This document shows positions 10,655 to 20,526 of a stretch of DNA of 23,958 nucleotides, in pieces. The position numbers and the translations under genes are program-made. Every line of letters begins with the position of its first letter. Position 1 is the stretch's first letter. Source of the DNA: Cerioporus squamosus (lineage: Eukaryota; Basidiomycota; Agaricomycetes; Polyporales; Polyporaceae); contig JABYQS010000419.1 in the NCBI GenBank assembly GCA_022592435.1, forward strand, positions 1 through 23,958, read 5' to 3'. The notes beneath the pieces were generated by a model, which saw only the letters and a program-made list of their open reading frames with translations, did no database searches and was not told the origin of the DNA.

Positions 10655-11340
10655 ATGTCCGCCGTCTCAACACCAGTGCCATCCAGCGGGTACGCCTCTC
10701 CCTCTCCTGCACCATTGTCCGCCATCCCTGCCCCGCCGAAACCTAACTCCCACCACCCCAAACCCAAACCTGTCAATGTCTTCTCTAACGACGGTTCATT
10801 CCTAGAGCGTTTCCAGCGACTGAAGAAGGTGCGTAGCTCCAGCTTTTCTAGCGCATGCGTGCATGCGCATAACGGACTAACCGGCCGTGTTGTGTCTGAT
10901 TGCAGGAGGAGAATGAGAAGAAGAAGCAGGAGGAAGTCATCGCGAAGTATGTTCACCATCTGCCTCTATATTACCCCCGTATCCTTCAAAACTTACGCCT
11001 TCCTATCATTGATGTCACAGGAAGCGGGAGTTTGACAGCCGTTTCGTGAGTGCTCGTGGTACCACCACACCTCGTGATCTATGCTCATACGATCCGTCTA
11101 CTCGTAGAAAAACCGGGGCAAGCGCCGTTCTCCTGATGATGCGAGCTCAACACCTGCTAGTACTACAGAGAACCTCGCCAAGAAGCCCAAGGTTGATGAG
11201 CCGCTCAGTGAGTCTCGAGCAGACCGTGTCTGTGTTGCTATGCTGAACAGACTACAGCCCAGTATCAGAAAGAGCTACAGCAGTATGCCGATAAGAGTTT
11301 GAAGGACAGTGGTATCGGCGTGCGGCCACTCGTGAAGTGA
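10655..11340 (+). CDS. small lysine-rich protein of unknown function
   Basis: I do not recognise the family. Five exons (10655-10828, 10906-10946, 11021-11045, 11108-11207, 11258-11340) with four GT..AG introns give a clean 140-residue frame. The N-terminus is Ser/Pro-rich. The middle is highly charged and likely helical: GSFLERFQRLKK, then EENEKKKQEEVIAKKREFDSR, then FKNRGKRRSPDD. A basic cluster (AKKPKVDE) could serve as a nuclear import signal, and the C-terminus is YQKELQQYADKSLKDSG followed by IGVRPLVK. For the last exon the acceptor at 11257 is preferred over the one at 11250, because only it keeps the frame open to this helical end. Consistent splicing of such small exons argues that the gene is real and under selection. 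A nuclear role is inferred only from composition. Confidence 0.75.
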
Positions 11341-11660
11341 TAGTGATCCATTCGGACTCTTCGTGTATGTGCGTACTACAACTTCTCTCTTCGCGAAGGC
11401 ACCTATGCTGACGTCAGTCCACTCAGTTATATGCTATCGTCGTTCGTCTTCTGTTCAGGTTCATCGTTACTCGTAATGCTACATGTTCGCAATACACACT
11501 TCAGCAACCAATACAATCGCGTCGTTCTGGAGTCCTCCCCTTCTACGCGTCCATTGACCGCGTTTGACAAGTGCCACCTTGACGCACGCCAGACCGCACC
11601 CATACCAATAGCCATTTGAACGACGCTCGCATTGTTTCTTCAGCACGTCAGCGCGTCATA
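11341..11660. other. intergenic region between convergent genes
   Basis: It separates the end of the small lysine-rich gene (+) from the end of the Artemis-like gene (-). It should hold both 3' UTRs; nothing else is seen. Confidence 0.5.
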
Positions 11661-14600
11661 CTACAACTCCTCTTCTTCCTGGCTCTCGAGACACTGCAAA
11701 CGCGGTATCACCAGGCCAGGCCGCACCCCACGCGCAAGTTCCTGTTTGAACTTGGCCTGTAGCCGCTGCGTCCGCGCAGCCACCTCTGGTTCCACCTCTT
11801 CGTCTTGGGACGGCAGCCTTGACAGGATCTTCGTCTTCGCGACACCTTTGTCCTTGCTCGTCGCGCTCGTTAAGGCAGACGGAGACACGTTGAGATGGAG
11901 GCTTGAAGCACTCGTACTCGCACTCGCAGTTGGAGTCGACCCAGCTTGCTCACGCAGCTTCCGGCGCTCCATCTTGGCCTTGAAAGCCGGGGTGACAAGA
12001 TGAGGAGCGGCTTGCGCCAGCTTCTCAGCGATCTTGAGAGCGTCTCGTTGCGACTTGCCCTTCGTCTTCATCTTGACTGTCTTTCCAGCAACGGTGGCTG
12101 GCGATACAGATGCTGCAACTGGTCGTGCAACCCCGTCCACACTCGCAGACGCCGCAATCTGAACAGAACTTTGCAAGTCCGCGCCTGGACTGGTGAGTCG
12201 GCCTGCGACCGCGACAGCGCTGACAGAGGCCCGCAGCGCGTCTTCGGCCTGTGCCCCACCACGCCGGCTGGGACTTGCTGTGAGCACGACTGTCGTGTTG
12301 TCTTCTCGCGCCAGCGCCAGAGCGGGAACCATTGCTGCCGGTCGCGCCCGCGAAGGCGTGACAGTCGCGTTGCTGCTCGCTCGTCGTCGCTTCGGACTTG
12401 GCGGCGCGGCACGATGGTTTGCCTCTTCATCATGTTCGCCGGGACTGGGCCGCTTGCGCAGGTTGCGGAGGTCGAGGAGGGGGCTGGAATTCACATCTTG
12501 CGATGTGTCGGAAGCAGAACTATTCCTGTGTTGGTCGGGAGTCGACTTCTTGCGATCCGTGTGCTTCGGTACAATCGTAGCCGCGGGGGCAAGAGATGAC
12601 GTTGGAGGGGTGCGTGGTAGCGGGGGTCGCTCCTCCCTGAACAGCACAGCGGATCGCCTTGCATGGGTAGCTGGGGTGGGAATGACGACCATCTTGCCCT
12701 TGCGCGCGGTCGAAAGCTCAAGGGGGGACCCAAGAGTCGCGCGACGAGGAGTGCGCGGCAGGTCGTTCTCGTCCGCCATGACCGCCTCCTGAGTCTGCGC
12801 GCGGGACTCCGGGGTCATCGGACGCTGCGGCTCTTCTGGCTGGGGCGACGAGGAACGCAACCAGTGAGACAGATCTTGAGACGCAGCCTTCGATCGTGGG
12901 GTCAGCGGCAAGCTGGGAAGCCGCACGAGTCTCGACGGGCCAGCAACGGGCTCGTCTGGGAGAGGTGACGAGGTCCTCTCAGCATACATCGCGACTGGGT
13001 TGGTGGTCTTCTGTCCCAAGAGGAACTGCATCGTGAACTCACGCTGGTTTTCGTCCCCGCTATCCGAGTCTACACTCGGCGACCTGAGAGCCTTCGGTAC
13101 CATGTTGGAGGACGAAGATGACAAACGAGCCATCGCCGCCTTCGTCTGTTCTATCGTTGCTCGTCCTTGGAAACCGCGCCTCAGTGGAGCAGAGGTCGGC
13201 GGAGGCGACGAGGACATAGGCTCCGTGTCGCTGCCAGAGCCACCTCCCATACGACTTGGCTTCGGCATCTCCACTGGGGCGTGCTTGGAGGAAGGCCGAT
13301 ACCGGCCTTCCAGGATCTGCTCTACCACCCTGCGGTGGGGAGCCGGGAGAAACTCCTTCATGACCGAAAGTTTCTTCTGCATGCGGCCGCTGTCTGCCCA
13401 CTTCTCTGCGAGCTCCCGCGCGCCTTCGCCCTCGAGGTTCTTCAAAGCAACGTCCTCGACCAGCTCCGGACCACCCCGGACGGTTGCGTAGATCTCGCCA
13501 AGGTCTGTCGGCACCGTAGTCGATACATTCGACTCCACGGATGCGTCATCAGCGAGACATCCTGCGAACATTGCTTGTATGCACGCGGCGTCTAGCCCCT
13601 TGAGGGCAGGCTCGAGCGTGTTCGGAACAACCCGTCGAGGCTTGAATAAGGAAACGAATCTTCGCAACTCAGGCAATGTCGAGTGCCTTGCCAGCGGTAC
13701 GAGCTAGACAGTGGCATAAGCAGAGTGATGCGACGACACATGCACGGATCTGCAACTCACCAGGTGGTTCGCCTGCTTGCCTGTGCGCAACTGCTCTGCC
13801 GTTTCCGCGATATACCGCTGCCAGCTGGCGACGGTCATGTTGACCGGGTTGACGTATACAACATGGTCGCCACTCGGAGTATGTGACTCGCGGCCGTTCA
13901 CACGAACTTGCTCGCACCGCTCAAATCGCTCGCATGCGTGAAAACGGGTCATCGTCTCGTCCCTCGTGATGATAGAGCGCAGGAAGGGATCGCCGGTTAT
14001 ATGAGAGTATACGCCATGCTTGTAGCGATCAACGTGTATCTACATGCCGGGCGTGAGACGGGCGATACAACAAGGGCACATGAGGAACGTACCTTTGCCC
14101 CAAAGGTTCGTGCAATAGCCTTATAGATCTCCTCATATCCCCAGGTCCAGAGGTTTAGGAAGAACCGTGTGCTCGGAGGATAAAGGGACATCAGAGACGC
14201 CAGCTGAGCGGCAGCTTCGTCCTATTTGCATTCAAGTTCACCAGCGAAGCCAACGTATATTCTAAGGCGAGGACTGACCTTTGGGGGAACGTCATAATCG
14301 CTGAGAATACATGCTGTGTCCAGATATATAGCGTCAAGCCTTGGTGGCTTTGCAGTCGGATATTCTGAACTCTTGCAGACTGGTCGTGCGGTGGCGATAT
14401 ACTGTTGTATGTGGGGGTTACGCTTGAGTGCTTCGAGGAACCACGGCTCCGCTCTGAGGTCTCCTGTATGGAGTACGGCTCCCTTAGCACCTTCGACAAG
14501 GAACCTGAATCGCGTGGTCAAGTGTCGGCCTAAACATCCAGTGATATCCACTCACATGACAGCCCCAGGACAATGGTTAGCGTCGAGTAGCGTAATCGTA

Positions 14601-15099
14601 ACCTCGTCTACACCATTCAGGACGAATTTGGTGGGTACGTGGAGGTGCGTAGCACGCTGTATGCGCGTTTTTAGGAGCTCCCAGCCTATGATCACCAGTT
14701 ACGAGCATGGAGACGCACCAGAAGATCTCTTGAACCGTGATAAGCCATGTTCCCATCCTCTAGCCGTTGCGGCGCGACCCTCAAGTGGGCGAACGTACGA
14801 ACGTTCTCCGCACGTAGTGCGGCGTCTCGCAATGATCGCTCCGCGTATACCTCGTGCCGGAGCAGCATCTCCTTCGCGTCGTACGAGCACACAACCGTCT
14901 GACCGAACGAGCGTGCCGCGAGGCCGGTCAGATGGTCGGTGTGGGTGTGGGTCAGAAGGTAGAGGCTTGCTGTTGATGGAAGGCTGGCGGTTGCATACAA
15001 CGCAGACGAGGAAGAGTTCGTTGAGGACGAGTTGGAGAAGTCGTCGACGCGTATAGGGTAGGGGAGGATGAAAGAATTGTAAGGCGCTCCTTGAGGCAT
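11661..15099 (-). CDS. SNM1/Artemis-type DNA-repair nuclease (metallo-beta-lactamase, beta-CASP)
   Basis: Proteins of this family are nucleases acting on DNA ends, hairpins or cross-links. Six exons (15099-14719, 14656-14556, 14504-14279, 14221-14093, 14039-13761, 13703-11661) join without a frame break to give 1052 residues. The metal-binding motif HTHTDH is at residues 51-56. It is followed by DANHCPGAVMF (His155), LHTGD (Asp176) and YLDTA (Asp223, beta-CASP motif A). Further conserved pieces are WTWGYEEIYKAI, IHVDRYKH (280-287) and VPLARHS (His379), then the DRMBL-type segment FVSLFKPRRVVPNTL. The fold ends near residue 425. About 90 probably helical residues follow, then some 500 residues rich in Ser, Pro, Arg and Ala that look disordered. 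Fungal genes of this type are often named artemis, but assignment within the SNM1 family (Pso2, Apollo, Artemis) is not certain from motifs alone. The gene looks intact. Confidence 0.88.
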
Positions 15100-15577
15100 G
15101 GTGGTGGCGGCAGGGGCGACAGAGGTAAATGGGAGCTTCAGCGAGGATGAGTGAAAGGTCCTGGTCCAAGCTAGGAATCGCCTCGACGGTAGTCAGCAGC
15201 TAGGACTCCTGTCCTATTGTTCTTCAGGTTATAGAGGTGTGAACGCGCTTCATGAGGTCCGCGCACAGTTACTGTGACTTGCTTCAGACGCGTTACGGAA
15301 GACTCTCGAGACCACCGGAGGTATGTAGGATATATGGTCGGTTCTTGTCGTGAGCCGTGGTTCCAAGGAAAAGGTACAGAATAAGTTAAGAATAAGTAAG
15401 AGTCGCAAGGAGAGCTTCCCGCTTGCAGTGTCAGAAGCGCACAAGATGGCGAGCGCCGAGAAGTTGAAGAGGCCCAGCATTTCCCACGATCACGCATCTC
15501 CATTCCGGCAAATCACATGTGAGGTTTCTGCTGGTTAAAACCACCATCAAGCCAACACCGATTCCCTAACCACTCCC
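15100..15577. other. region between divergent gene starts
   Basis: This lies between the start of the Artemis-like gene (-) and the start of the degraded gene at 15578 (+), so it should carry the promoters of both. No clear TATA box, repeat or RNA gene is seen. Confidence 0.45.
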
Positions 15578-16365
15578 ATGATGGAGCCCCTCCGACAAGC
15601 CCGAATGGCATGCAGCATATGAGCGCTGCCTCGAGCTTGAGCGGTTCTCCAGTTGGGCTACACATATCACCGACTCGGATCTCGACGAAGCCCATCTGGA
15701 GGCACTGATGCTGCAGACATCCCCCAAGTTGCTGCTCGCACACTCGGATATGCCCTCGTCGAAGCACATGACGACAGGAGCCGGAACTGCGTCGCTCGCC
15801 AGATCAATGACTGCGGATACGATTTTGAAGCCTTGGCCGGCCTCGCACATTTGTACATATTCGGGTTCATCGACGTTTGTAAGTGATGATATTTTCCAAG
15901 TACTTATTCCACGTCTGGTCACAAGTCCGGAAATCCGCAGGGCCCTACGCCGCCTCAGACTCCTGGTACGACGTATGATCAGCCCGCAGTGGAGGACGAA
16001 TCCCTGACGCCCGCGGGCAAGACTCCTCGGGACTTGGGAATAAGGTAAGTGCTCGACACATCGAGAATGCATATCACACTGACATACCGCTTTTCAAGCT
16101 TATTGTGCGCGAACGTACAGATGCGCCTTCACCAACCGTGTTGACCTCGATGCTCCCCCTGAGATGGTGGACAAGGTCGAGGAAGACGTGCTAGCAGCTG
16201 AGATTCAGGTGGTCGGGAGTTGCAGATCTGCTCGACGAGTTCTACAAGGGAACAAAGCCTATGGTGGGGTTGTCGGGCAGTTCTGTGGATCCGTCGTTCA
16301 ATGCGACTGGCGCTGCCGAGTTGGTTCGTGCTCTGCACAGGATCCAAGTTGGTGGTCAAGCATGA
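15578..16365 (+). pseudogene. degraded gene, possibly of a basidiomycete HNH-like family
   Basis: Three exons are suggested: 15578-15878, 15941-16044 and 16121-16365, with GTAAGT..CAG introns. Readable pieces are DKPEWHAAYERCLELERF, then SRNCVARQINDCGYDFEAL and AGLAHLYIFGFIDV in a different frame, then TPAGKTPRDLGIR joined to CAFTNRVDLDAPPEMVDK. An N-terminal helical part followed by R-D-x-x-x-R-C-x-x-T-x-x-x-D faintly resembles basidiomycete proteins that carry an HNH domain. No later H-N-H residues are seen, and the end (ADLLDEFYKGTKPMVGLSG) is not familiar. At least three frame changes are needed: near 15587-15591 (a CCCC run that should be CCC), near 15713-15720 and near 16220. The family assignment is weak. 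It could be a real pseudogene or a gene with sequence errors. Confidence 0.35.
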
Positions 16366-16727
16366 AATCCTCTCTGTTCGGATGTCGTCTGTACAGTTTG
16401 TGCAATTATTGTAGTGCCAGCACCGCCATACACGGGTCGATAATCACTGTAGAATATGTGAACCGCGGTTGACGTCGAATCGTAGCCCCTTGTAGTTCTC
16501 TCACCACTGTAGCTTGCTGTAGCAACGTCGAGTGAAAAATATGCAACGAGTAGCTGCTTAGCCCACGCATGCTCATGCGCATTTCAAATCAATATTCGCT
16601 CAAGTCAACGAACACTCTGGCAGTGTGCTAACAATCTCACCGACATACAGAATTCCTTCCAGGTTGATAATGCCGTCCGAACTGGTAGAGAACACGCCTC
16701 ATACATGACGCACATACAATTTTGGAG
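16366..16727. other. intergenic region between convergent genes
   Basis: It lies between the end of the degraded gene at 15578-16365 (+) and the end of the first P450 (-). I see no open frame of interest, repeat or RNA gene in it. Confidence 0.45.
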
Positions 16728-18840
16728 CTAATACGTCGGTTCGCTGACAGCATTGGCAATCACGGCCTCCGCCCAGGGTCCCCTGGGCTTGATGGTGCAC
16801 CGTGAATCCTCTGGATACCTGCTCGCGAGTCAGTCACGCTGGGCTTCTGGAGGATCTTCCGCAGAGCAACACTCACGCTACCATGCAGTCTGTCATGCTC
16901 GGCTCAATCTTGATCTGATTCCCGTTTTCGTCCAGAGGAGGAGTGATATCGAACACGTGCAGCAGCGCTGCGATGTTGATGAAGAGTGCTATGTCTGCGA
17001 AATGCCTCCCGGGACAGATGCTGTCAGAGGCCACCGAAGTGAGTGTTGGAACCAGTCTTTGTGGAGCAGCAGGCTCACCGTCGACCGAAGCCGAACACAA
17101 TTGTGGCTGGGTCTTGGACACTCGGGTCGAGCTGTCCATCGCGTATGAACCTCTCGGGACGGAATTCGTCGGGGTGGTCATACACTGCCGGGTCGTGCGT
17201 GCAGCCCCTGTAGCGGAACGATATGTCAGCTTACCTGATGCAGAGCGGTAGCACATCGCATACTTACCAGATGTTGCCCTGCACGATGGTCCCGGCGGGG
17301 ATGAAATATCCCGCGAACTCGTCGTCCACCGTGGTATAATGTGATTGTCCGAGAGGTGCGGTGGGGAGCCAGCGGAGGGACTCTTTGATGATGGCGTTCA
17401 AGTACACGAGCTGATCGCGATCGTCGAGGTCTGGCAGGCGATCGTGGCCGACCACCGTATCCAGCTCAGCGTGCGCTTTCTTCTGTACTTCGGGGTACAG
17501 AGACATGGCCAGGAGGACCGCCTGGAGCGTCGAAGAGGTCTACCGTGTCAGGAAACCATCAGTCATGTCCAGAGGAAGAGACCACTAGACATACCGAATC
17601 AGAACCAGCTGTGAACATGCTCGACGGTGAGAATCATGCATATGCGGTGGAACGAAGCATCGCTGACCTTCGAAGATGATACCACCTACACTGTTCGCTA
17701 GCACTTCGATCTCATACGGCCATGTTTTGTACTCTCCTTCAGCGCCGGCGAGAATGTCCGCGAGGATGCATTGAGTGCTTCACCTTGGTTCTGAAGAACA
17801 TTCGTAGTTCAGCAGGAGACCGTGTTAAGCACGAGCGGAGTGACACTCGCCATGGCATCCACGAGCCGCTGGTACGGGAAGTTCCTCAGCCGCTGATTAG
17901 CTCGTGCCCATACTTTGAACTGTTTCTGGAAGCCGCAGCCAGGTAGATACGAAGGGGCGTAGCGCAGGAACGGTAGATAGTCCACGAGGAAGCCGCCGAA
18001 GACGAGCAGCTCGCGCACCCCCGCCACTCCCTCGTTGATCATTTCGACGGTCTCATCGTTTTCGTCGACCACATCGACGCCGTACGCGATCTTCAGGATG
18101 GCCTCGGCAAACGTGCTGCAGCAACGGTCAACGTAAGGTCTACCGCAGGGTCATGGACCGCATACCGCTGTATGTACTCTTGAACTTTACTCGGATTCTT
18201 GAGCACTCTGGCAAGGAAAGTGTGCATAGCCTTCTCCTGTAACGGCCTGTACTTCGTGATCGCGCCCGGGTGGAAGTGCTGCCAGAAAACACGCCGATAG
18301 TGCCTCCACTTCGGGCCATACTGGAAGAGGTCGAAGGACCACGAGTGGTCGGCGCTGCATGTGCCCAGAGCCGCTTAGTTATAGTACAAGCACATCGAAC
18401 TCGGGAGCATTCACGACGCACAGAGCGATGCTTGGTGTCAACTGGCGGTCAGACGTGTTCGCCGAGCGCCAGTCCAAGAACCGCACGGCTTCCGCGCTGC
18501 CGAGAATGACGACATGCTGGTTGAATACCTTGAGGTGTATGATATCGCCTGTGTCCGACGTGCGTCAGAAAGTCGGTATGCACGTCTCGTGGTATTGTGG
18601 AAGGTTGACGCACCATACTTCGTGCAGTCGTGTTGAAACCAAGCCACCACCTGCTGGTCGGCATGTCCCAGAAATTGCCGACGATAGGAAGCCCTGGCGG
18701 GCCAGGCGGCAGCGGCCGACCACGCGTTCTCTTTGCCATAGTATGAGGGAGCGCAGGTACAGCACGCCTGCGAGTAGCGCTAAACCAACGAATGGGAGCG
18801 GTGTCGGTGTGAGTGTGATATTGGACGAGAGCAAGGACAT
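16728..18840 (-). CDS. cytochrome P450 monooxygenase (P450-A), nearly complete, with lesions
   Basis: Microsomal P450s insert one oxygen atom into a substrate using electrons from a reductase; the substrate here is unknown. Read from 18840, the protein has a hydrophobic anchor (PFVGLALLAGVLYLRSLILW), a proline hinge (PLPPGPPGLPIVGN), HLKVFNQHVVILGSAEA, a C-helix region (YGPKWRHYRRVFWQHFHPG), an I-helix (FEAGSDST), the K-helix ExxR (KESLRW, about 17369-17383), FRPERF and the haem motif FGFGRR-ICPGRHFAD. The last is split by an intron within the Arg codon (17023-17078). The C-terminal exon ends WAEAVIANAVSEPTY at 16728. The frame breaks between the anchor and the hinge (about 18729-18742) and probably again near 18625, just before KYGD. 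An in-frame TGA lies at 17780-17782. It belongs to a tandem with two further P450s on the same strand. It may be a recent pseudogene or contain sequence errors. Confidence 0.8.
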
Positions 18841-19256
18841 GACGTCTGTGAATGAGGCTCACCCTTCGTTGTCATCATGGCTCTCTTATACCGAGCTGGT
18901 GAGAGTATGCCATCCTGTGGTCATGGCACATGTTCTCTCTCCGTGCTTCTTGCGAACTCAAAAGCTCTGTCTTGGCTTCGCTCTCTCACTCTGTGGCGCC
19001 TGGAGCGCTGCCTCCAGTCGGATAAGGACCTGTAGAATTTCGTGATCAGTAGAAGTCATAGCTGAGCGAGAAAAAGTCCGACCTCAGATACCGATAGCGG
19101 AGGTCACGTTGAGGAGAATACTGCGGCCAAGGAACACACAGTGTCGGCATGCAGTTGGAGGGCCTACATCATAGGGTCGCTCTCCAGAGGGACCAGAGGG
19201 GAGGAAATTGAACCTTACTCGCACACCGGTGTCATGGCGCAAATAAAGGCATATAC
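18841..19256. other. spacer between P450-A and the P450 remnant
   Basis: This is the presumed promoter of P450-A and the 3' flank of the next P450 copy. No gene or repeat is seen. Confidence 0.45.
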
Positions 19257-19743
19257 TCAGAACGAGGGGATTTGATGCCGAGACCTAGGACAAAAGAAGC
19301 ACGAGTCATGGCCGCATGATCCAACGCGCGGCCGCTCAGCCGGCCTTGTGGAAAACACTGCTGGAACTCCTCTGGCTGTGATGAGAGCTTCCGCACCAGA
19401 AGACCGCGGTTCAATCCTGAACGACGAGTTCTCCATGTATCTGTATGGATCAGCAGTTAGTACGCACTATGATTGCGTCCAAAGTGGGGACTTACGACTC
19501 CAGTTCCGCATTAGCGTTGGGGCCGGATGCGAATCTCCTTGCCTTCATCGTCGAGCGGCGGAGAGTTCCGGAAGACATGCAACACGGACGCAATGATCAA
19601 GAATAACGTTGCGTCCGCGTGGTATCTTCCGGGACAAATCCTGCATGGCAGAGTCGGTGTTAGCAATTAGGGGGAGTTTGGTTAGCCAGGCGAAGTAACC
19701 TTCGACCGAATCCGAACAGGATGGTGGCAGCGTTCGTGTACGG
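19257..19743 (-). pseudogene. 5'-truncated cytochrome P450 remnant (P450-B)
   Basis: Only the last three coding blocks remain: 19743-19700 (PYTNAATILFGFGR), 19640-19496 (ICPGRYHADATLFLIIASVL, then HVFRNSPPLDDEGKEIRI) and 19440-19257 (YMENSSFRIEPRSSGAEALI). The haem-binding Cys motif is complete, and the intron between the FGFGR and ICPGR exons is in the same place and phase as in the other two P450s, although its donor is the unusual GTTACT. One base too many in a CCCC run near 19528-19533 breaks the frame before ANAELES. About 400 N-terminal residues with the anchor, I-helix and ExxR motif are missing; upstream lies an unrelated plus-strand fragment. A functional enzyme is not possible from this copy. 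Confidence 0.75.
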
Positions 19744-19997
19744 CTATTTTCACGATCGTCGAAGGTAGGGGGTGTCTGCATCTATCTGTCACTGGTCTGC
19801 TGAATGTGAAAGCTGACGCGCTTGCAGTTCATGATCACCTACCCTCAAACTCCGCCGCATACCGGCAGCCAGGCCAGCTCTGCAAGCCTCAGATCCACGG
19901 CAACGGGGCGTGACGCCGCGATCTCCCGTGCAGGGCTCGTTCCGCGAGACCCAGGACGGCGGGAGCTCCCTCGAGGCGACCGTCGACGTCGTCGGTG

Positions 19998-20176
19998 GAG
20001 ATCATCCTGTCGACGTGCGACCCCGGGCCGTCGCTGCTGCACATCGCGCCGGTTCTGTACGAGCTCGGAATCAAGCGCGTGGACCATCTGCGTGCTGTCG
20101 CGCGGCTGAGTGAGGAGATGAGGACAGGGAGGTGAAGGAGCAGGCGTTGAAGCGGGTGGTGACGGTCGTGGAGTGA
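19998..20176 (+). pseudogene. fragment of a small helical domain from a basidiomycete protein
   Basis: The plus-strand frame gives EIILSTCDPGPSLLHIAPVL, then YELGIKRVDHLRAVARLSEE. After a one-base shift near 20123-20127 it continues REVKEQALKRVVTVVE and then stops. This resembles a SAM-like helical end segment seen in many basidiomycete proteins of unknown function, in which the text usually continues beyond the Val-Val-Glu; here a TGA follows, perhaps a changed Trp codon. Upstream (19850-19990) the frames are not clearly coding. It looks like the 3' end of a lost gene, placed where the 5' part of P450-B is missing. Confidence 0.4.
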
Positions 20177-20526
20177 GCGATCTTCTTAGACTTGAAGCTG
20201 CAGAGCTTGTAGCTTGCTTTCGTGGAGGGACTTGTCGAGGTTCTTCACGCAGTGGAGAATGAGACCTGTACGAGTATGATCTGTGAGCCGCGTCGTACGG
20301 GTACGGTCCGTTGTCTGTATGTTGTTATGCGATGCATTTGATGTATTCCCAGAGGTGGGCAGATGGGAGGCGGCGACCAAGCCAACGCGTCTGAGACGAG
20401 AGCCACAAGATCATCGGGAGAATCGAGCGACGATAATTGGATGCTGTCGAGATATAGATACAAGTGTCGGGAGGTAGCTGCAGGAAGACCGAATAATTAC
20501 AGAATCGCGCAGAGGACCGAACGCGC
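20177..20526. other. intergenic region 3' of RPC11
   Basis: Between the helical-domain fragment (+) and the end of RPC11 (-). It should hold the RPC11 3' UTR; no gene is seen. Confidence 0.45.

Noticed and set aside
12068..13595. Several plus-strand open frames up to 199 codons opposite the Artemis-like tail
   Set aside because: They mirror a low-complexity, GC-rich exon and have no recognisable domains.
18595..18635. Donor GTATGG in P450-A that would avoid a second frameshift
   Set aside because: It keeps the frame but deletes the conserved K-Y-G before D-I-I-H, which the donor four bases further on preserves; I left it as an open alternative only.
18449..18862. Alternative P450-A start giving an uninterrupted frame through the proline hinge
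   Set aside because: This frame has no membrane anchor before the hinge, while the other frame has a perfect anchor at the right distance. A frameshift near 18735 is the better reading.
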